Assembly (NCBI GenBank): GCA_026392115.1
Contig: JAPLCQ010000027.1
Coordinates: 1-35,032 of the forward strand
Length of the DNA stretch: 35,032 bases
Direction of reading: 5' to 3'
From: Armatimonadota bacterium
Lineage (GTDB): Bacteria > Armatimonadota > Chthonomonadetes > Chthonomonadales > CAJBBX01
Position numbers and translations under genes: made by a program. The notes beneath the pieces were generated by a model, which searched no databases, had not been told where the DNA came from, and worked only from the letters and a program-made list of their open reading frames with translations. Within the stretch, counting starts at the first letter, position 1; each line of letters starts with the position of its first letter. Shown in pieces: positions 32,223-35,032 of this stretch.

Positions 32223-33914
32223 CTAGTCGGGCTTGGGTCCGAAGTCAACGCCCTGGCGCTTCGGGCCTGTATAGACGCCCGGTTTCACCTTCTCGCCCTC
32301 CTTCAGGCCGGATACCACCTCGATGAAGGTATCGCCCCGCAGGCCGGCGCGGATCGTGCGCTTCGTGTAGGTGAGTTGACCGGGCTTGGCCGGGTCGGGC
32401 TTGCCGGCGACCTGCACCGAGGCCTTGTCGCCCGCGCCCTCCACGGCGTCCGACGGCAGGCGCAGCACGCCGCTTCGCCGCGACATGATGATCGTGCATC
32501 GGGCGCTCATGCCGGGCCGCAAGCGCGGGTCGGGTCGGGTCACGGTCACCTGCACGGAGAAGCGGACCACGCCGCCGGCGCCCTGCGCCTGGGAGGCGGC
32601 GTCCGTGCCGCCGAACGCGGCCGGGGCCACCTTGGTGACGCGGCCCTGGAAGACGACGCCGCGGGCGCCGTCGATGTGGATTTCCACGGGCAGACCGAGG
32701 CGCACCTTGTGTACGTCCACTTCGTTGACGGTCGCTTTCACCAGCATCGTGGAGAGGTCGGCCACCTGGAAGACGGGCGTGCCGCTTGAGAACGTGCTTA
32801 CGCCCGACGTGACCAGTTCGCCCTTCTCCAAGTAGCGGTGGGTGATCACTCCTGCCATGGGGGCGATCAGGCGCGTGTCGCGCTGACGGACCTCAATCTC
32901 TGTTAGCTGGTTCACAATCTGGTCCACGCCGGAGCGGGCCTGGGCCACGTCGTCGCCGCGCATGCTGTCCTGCAGGCGCGAGGCCCGGGCCTGGACCAGT
33001 TGGGCCTTTGCCTGTTGCAGTGCGGCGCGGGCCGCCACGAGCTGCTGCTCCTTCACCTTGATGATGGTTCGCGCCGCGCGCGCCCGGGCCAGCGAGGCCT
33101 CGGCCTGCGCCACGCGCTCCTCGGCGTCGGCCACCTCCAGCCTCTGCTGTTCCTTGATCACGTCGATCCGCTTCTGTGCCTGGTCCAACCGCGCACGGGC
33201 GGCGACGGCCTCGGTGCCCGCGGCGTCGACCTGCTGCTGGGCCACAAATCCCCTGGCCAGGAGCTGGTTCTGCCGGGCCAACTGGCGCTGGGCGTTGGCG
33301 GATGCCGTCTGCGCCTCGGTGAGGCCCGTCTGGGCTGCCACCAGCGCCTGCGGCTGGGTGGCGGTGCGAAGCAGGTCCAGCGCGGCCCTGGAGCTGCGAA
33401 GCGAGGCCTCGGCCTGGCGGATGTCGGCTTCGGTCAGGCTGGGCTGGCTCCGGCTCTCCTCCTCTGCCACCTCCACCTGCGACTGCGCCGACGCAACGGA
33501 CTGCTCCGCCACCTGGACGCCGGTGGAGGTCTGCTCGCGCTGGTAGCGCACGCCGGTGGACGCCGACGAGAGGCGGGCGCGGGAGCCTTGGAGCTGGGCG
33601 CGCATCTGGTCGACCTGGCTGTTGATCTCCGTGGGGTCGATCTCGGCAAGGAGCTGGCCCGCGGCAACCAGGTCGCCCTCGTCCACCAGCATGGAGGCGA
33701 TCCGGCCGGCGACCTTGGACTTCACGTCCACCTTGGTCAGCGGCTCGATGGTTCCGGTCTCTGTGACCTTGATCTCGACGATCCCTCGGCTCACGGTGGC
33801 CGTCGCCGGCGGCTTGGGAACCTTGGTCAGCATCCGTCGAATGCCCCACCAGCTTCCCCCAACGACGAGCAGCAGCGGCAGCAAACAGCCAAGGACGATC
33901 TTCAGTCGCTTCAT
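32223..33914 (-). CDS. Membrane fusion protein (MacA/HlyD family) with very long coiled coil
   Basis: This 563-residue periplasmic adaptor anchors by an N-terminal helix (~5-25, IVLGCLLPLLLVVGGSWWGI). It links an inner-membrane transporter to the cell exterior or to an outer-membrane channel. The first lipoyl half is at ~40-95 (VKSKVAGRIASMLVDEGDLV) and its second half at ~345-370 (LIAPMAGVITHRYLEKGELV). Between them are ~248 residues of Ala/Gln-rich heptad sequence (98-345), far longer than the hairpin of MacA (whole protein ~370 residues). A beta-barrel and membrane-proximal domain follow. The start is ATG 33914, preceded by GGGGGTGAG; the open frame to 34133 has no better site. It is followed 29 bp later by the MacB-type permease. 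The substrate is unknown; extra repeats in the hairpin may reflect a wide periplasm or lengthened channel. Confidence 0.92.
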   Translation of the reverse strand: MKRLKIVLGCLLPLLLVVGGSWWGIRRMLTKVPKPPATATVSRGIVEIKVTETGTIEPLTKVDVKSKVAGRIASMLVDEGDLVAAGQLLAEIDPTEINSQVDQMRAQLQGSRARLSSASTGVRYQREQTSTGVQVAEQSVASAQSQVEVAEEESRSQPSLTEADIRQAEASLRSSRAALDLLRTATQPQALVAAQTGLTEAQTASANAQRQLARQNQLLARGFVAQQQVDAAGTEAVAARARLDQAQKRIDVIKEQQRLEVADAEERVAQAEASLARARAARTIIKVKEQQLVAARAALQQAKAQLVQARASRLQDSMRGDDVAQARSGVDQIVNQLTEIEVRQRDTRLIAPMAGVITHRYLEKGELVTSGVSTFSSGTPVFQVADLSTMLVKATVNEVDVHKVRLGLPVEIHIDGARGVVFQGRVTKVAPAAFGGTDAASQAQGAGGVVRFSVQVTVTRPDPRLRPGMSARCTIIMSRRSGVLRLPSDAVEGAGDKASVQVAGKPDPAKPGQLTYTKRTIRAGLRGDTFIEVVSGLKEGEKVKPGVYTGPKRQGVDFGPKPD

Positions 33915-34177
33915 CTCACCCCCGGGGCGCGGCGTCTGCCGCATGGATTGGGACTCGGGCGCACTACGGTACTCGAGCGGCTCGGGTTTCGAGGCAGTAC
34001 AATAGTAGACCGTTCGGGGCGCCCTTGGGTGTCGTGTTTCCGCAGAAGCGAGGGTCCGTCTACACCAATAGACTGGGCTCCGCGCGGCGGGGCGCGACGG
34101 TGAGCGTGATGGCACCCTGGACAGACCAACCATTGGCGTGGCGATATGGCAATGCGGCGCACGCGTCGGATGACTTA
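33915..34177. promoter_or_regulatory. Divergent promoter region between transporter and sigma factor genes
   Basis: This 263-bp region separates divergent starts. Plus-strand TACAAT (33998-34003) is a good -10 match, and the overlapping reverse-strand TACTAT (34007-34002) could serve the transporter genes. Neither has a clear -35. Most of the remainder lies in the open frame upstream of the sigma gene and may be coding if an earlier start is used. No other element is recognisable. Confidence 0.3.
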
Positions 34178-34789
34178 ATGCGCTTGGGGCGTACCGACAA
34201 GTCGGTCGGCGACCTTCAGATCCTCCCCGATGAGGATGTGCTGCGTTGCTGCGCCTCAGGCGACCAGCAAGCCCTCCGCGAGCTGACGCGCAGGTACCAG
34301 GCGCCCATCTTCCGCTTCCTCTACCGCATGAGCGGGTCCCGGGAGGATGCCGAAGAGGCCGCGATGGATGTGTTCACCAAGGCCTGGCAGCACGCCGGTC
34401 GCTTCCAGTACCGGGCCAAGGTCTCGACGTGGCTGTACCGCATCGCCGCCAACCTGGCGCGCGATGCCCACAGCCGCAAGATGGCCCGGCCGCAAGAGGC
34501 ATGGCCGGACGAACGGCAGTTGGAGCGCGGGTCCCTGGGCAGCGCGGAGACCGACGCCCTGAACACCCTGGAAAGGGAAGATCAGGCGCGCCAGATTCGC
34601 GAGGCGATCGATCAGCTGAACGAGAGCGATCGCATGCTCATCGTGCTCTACTACCTGGAGGAGCGCGACTACGAGGAGATGCAGGCCATCACCGGCGTCT
34701 CCTACACCGTGCTCAAGACACGCCTGGCCCGCGCCAGGCAGCGGCTCAAGGCGAAGCTGGAAGACGGTTACAAAAGGACGGTCCCATGA
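34178..34789 (+). CDS. ECF-type RNA polymerase sigma factor
   Basis: This 203-residue extracytoplasmic-function sigma factor would direct RNA polymerase to stress- or envelope-related promoters. Sigma region 2 is at ~34-101 (ALRELTRRYQAPIFRFLYRM, EDAEEAAMDVFTKAWQ, VSTWLYRIAANLARD). Region 4 is at ~135-192 (INQL-like IDQLNESDRMLIVLYYLEE, YEEMQAITGVSYTVLKTRLARARQRL). A short variable linker lies between. I chose ATG 34178 because it gives a typical ECF length and GGATGA lies just ahead. ATG 34109 (226 residues) is also possible, and the frame is open from 34025. Its TGA overlaps the ATG of the next gene, a zinc-binding anti-sigma factor, which is the usual ECF arrangement. Confidence 0.93.
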   Translation: MRLGRTDKSVGDLQILPDEDVLRCCASGDQQALRELTRRYQAPIFRFLYRMSGSREDAEEAAMDVFTKAWQHAGRFQYRAKVSTWLYRIAANLARDAHSRKMARPQEAWPDERQLERGSLGSAETDALNTLEREDQARQIREAIDQLNESDRMLIVLYYLEERDYEEMQAITGVSYTVLKTRLARARQRLKAKLEDGYKRTVP

Positions 34790-35032
34790 ATTGCAGGGAT
34801 TTGGAGAAGAGCTCGGCGGCCTGGCTGCAGGGTCGCCGACCTGAACTGGCGGAGTCCATCGCCGAGCACACCGCGAAGTGCGCCCGGTGCGCCCTCCTGC
34901 TGCGCGAAGAGAAGGCCCTCCTGGAGAGCCTCGCCCCGCTCAGGGCGGAGCCGACAACGCCCGACCTCTGGCCGGACCTCTACGAGCGCATCCGCACGAC
35001 CACGCCGCGCCGCGGCGTTTCGCGCTCGTGGT
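34786..35032 (+). CDS. Zinc-binding anti-sigma factor (zf-HC2/ZAS domain), N-terminal part
   Basis: The first ~82 residues of an anti-sigma factor are present; the gene continues past the window. The ZAS motif is clear: Cys3 (MNCRDLE), then His28, Cys32 and Cys35 in HTAKCARC. Such domains clamp the cognate ECF sigma and release it on a signal; the cut-off C-terminus often has a membrane helix and a sensor domain. The ATG overlaps the sigma gene's stop (ATGA), so the two are translationally coupled and presumably made in a fixed ratio. The signal sensed cannot be judged from this part. Confidence 0.9.
   Translation, partial: MNCRDLEKSSAAWLQGRRPELAESIAEHTAKCARCALLLREEKALLESLAPLRAEPTTPDLWPDLYERIRTTTPRRGVSRSW

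Noticed and set aside
1-35032. Mobile elements, CRISPR arrays, phage genes, tRNA or rRNA genes
   Set aside because: I saw no transposase or integrase, no regularly spaced repeats, and no tRNA-like or rRNA-like sequence on either strand; composition looks uniform throughout.

Overview
This is a GC-rich, densely coded bacterial chromosome segment. It holds 16 protein genes, two of them cut by the window edges, and shows no tRNA, rRNA, CRISPR, phage or insertion-sequence signals. Ribonuclease J, a DciA-type DUF721 protein with a zinc ribbon, many large secreted glycan-active enzymes, a hydrazine-synthase-alpha-related di-heme protein and several FGE-sulfatase (SUMF1) domains together suggest a free-living, polysaccharide-degrading bacterium. 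Armatimonadota is my best guess, with Planctomycetota- or Verrucomicrobiota-like lineages as alternatives. This is inference from gene content, not a database match.

Layout: (1) 1-1972, minus strand: RNase J followed by the N-terminal part of a short-chain dehydrogenase. (2) 2098-3408, plus: an unrecognised secreted protein, divergent from RNase J. (3) 3466-15018, minus: DUF721/DciA, then a run of four large exported carbohydrate-active enzymes (GH95-like, GH2, a clan GH-A enzyme with a CBM9-like tail, and a six-hairpin glycosidase). A good -10 box and a perfect 16-bp palindrome lie in front of the GH95-like gene. (4) 15122-18754, plus: a fusion of an HzsA-related di-heme protein with an FGE-like domain. 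(5) 18718-26665, minus: a tight operon of GH32, GH127 and an FGE-like/exo-rhamnogalacturonan-lyase-like fusion; its last gene overlaps the 3' end of the di-heme gene tail to tail. (6) 26800-30938, plus: an exported esterase and a DUF885 metallopeptidase, divergent from the GH32 operon. (7) 30955-33914, minus: a MacA/HlyD-like membrane fusion protein and a MacB-type permease without an ATPase. (8) 34178-35032, plus: an ECF sigma factor overlapping a zinc-binding anti-sigma factor that runs off the window.

How the genes fit together: regions 3, 5 and part of 6 look like one glycan-degradation locus. The predicted activities (alpha-L-fucosidase/galactosidase, beta-galactosidase, clan A endo- or exo-glycosidase, beta-L-arabinofuranosidase, beta-fructosidase, rhamnogalacturonan lyase, carbohydrate esterase) would suit a branched plant polymer such as rhamnogalacturonan or arabinogalactan-rich pectin. 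No SusC/SusD pair, ABC sugar importer or sugar regulator is present, so uptake and control must be encoded elsewhere.

The most unusual features are the two convergent genes at 15122-22263. Each carries an FGE-like domain, at opposite ends of the protein, fused to a different partner. Both domains lack the full cysteine pair of true formylglycine-generating enzymes, and no sulfatase is encoded in the window.
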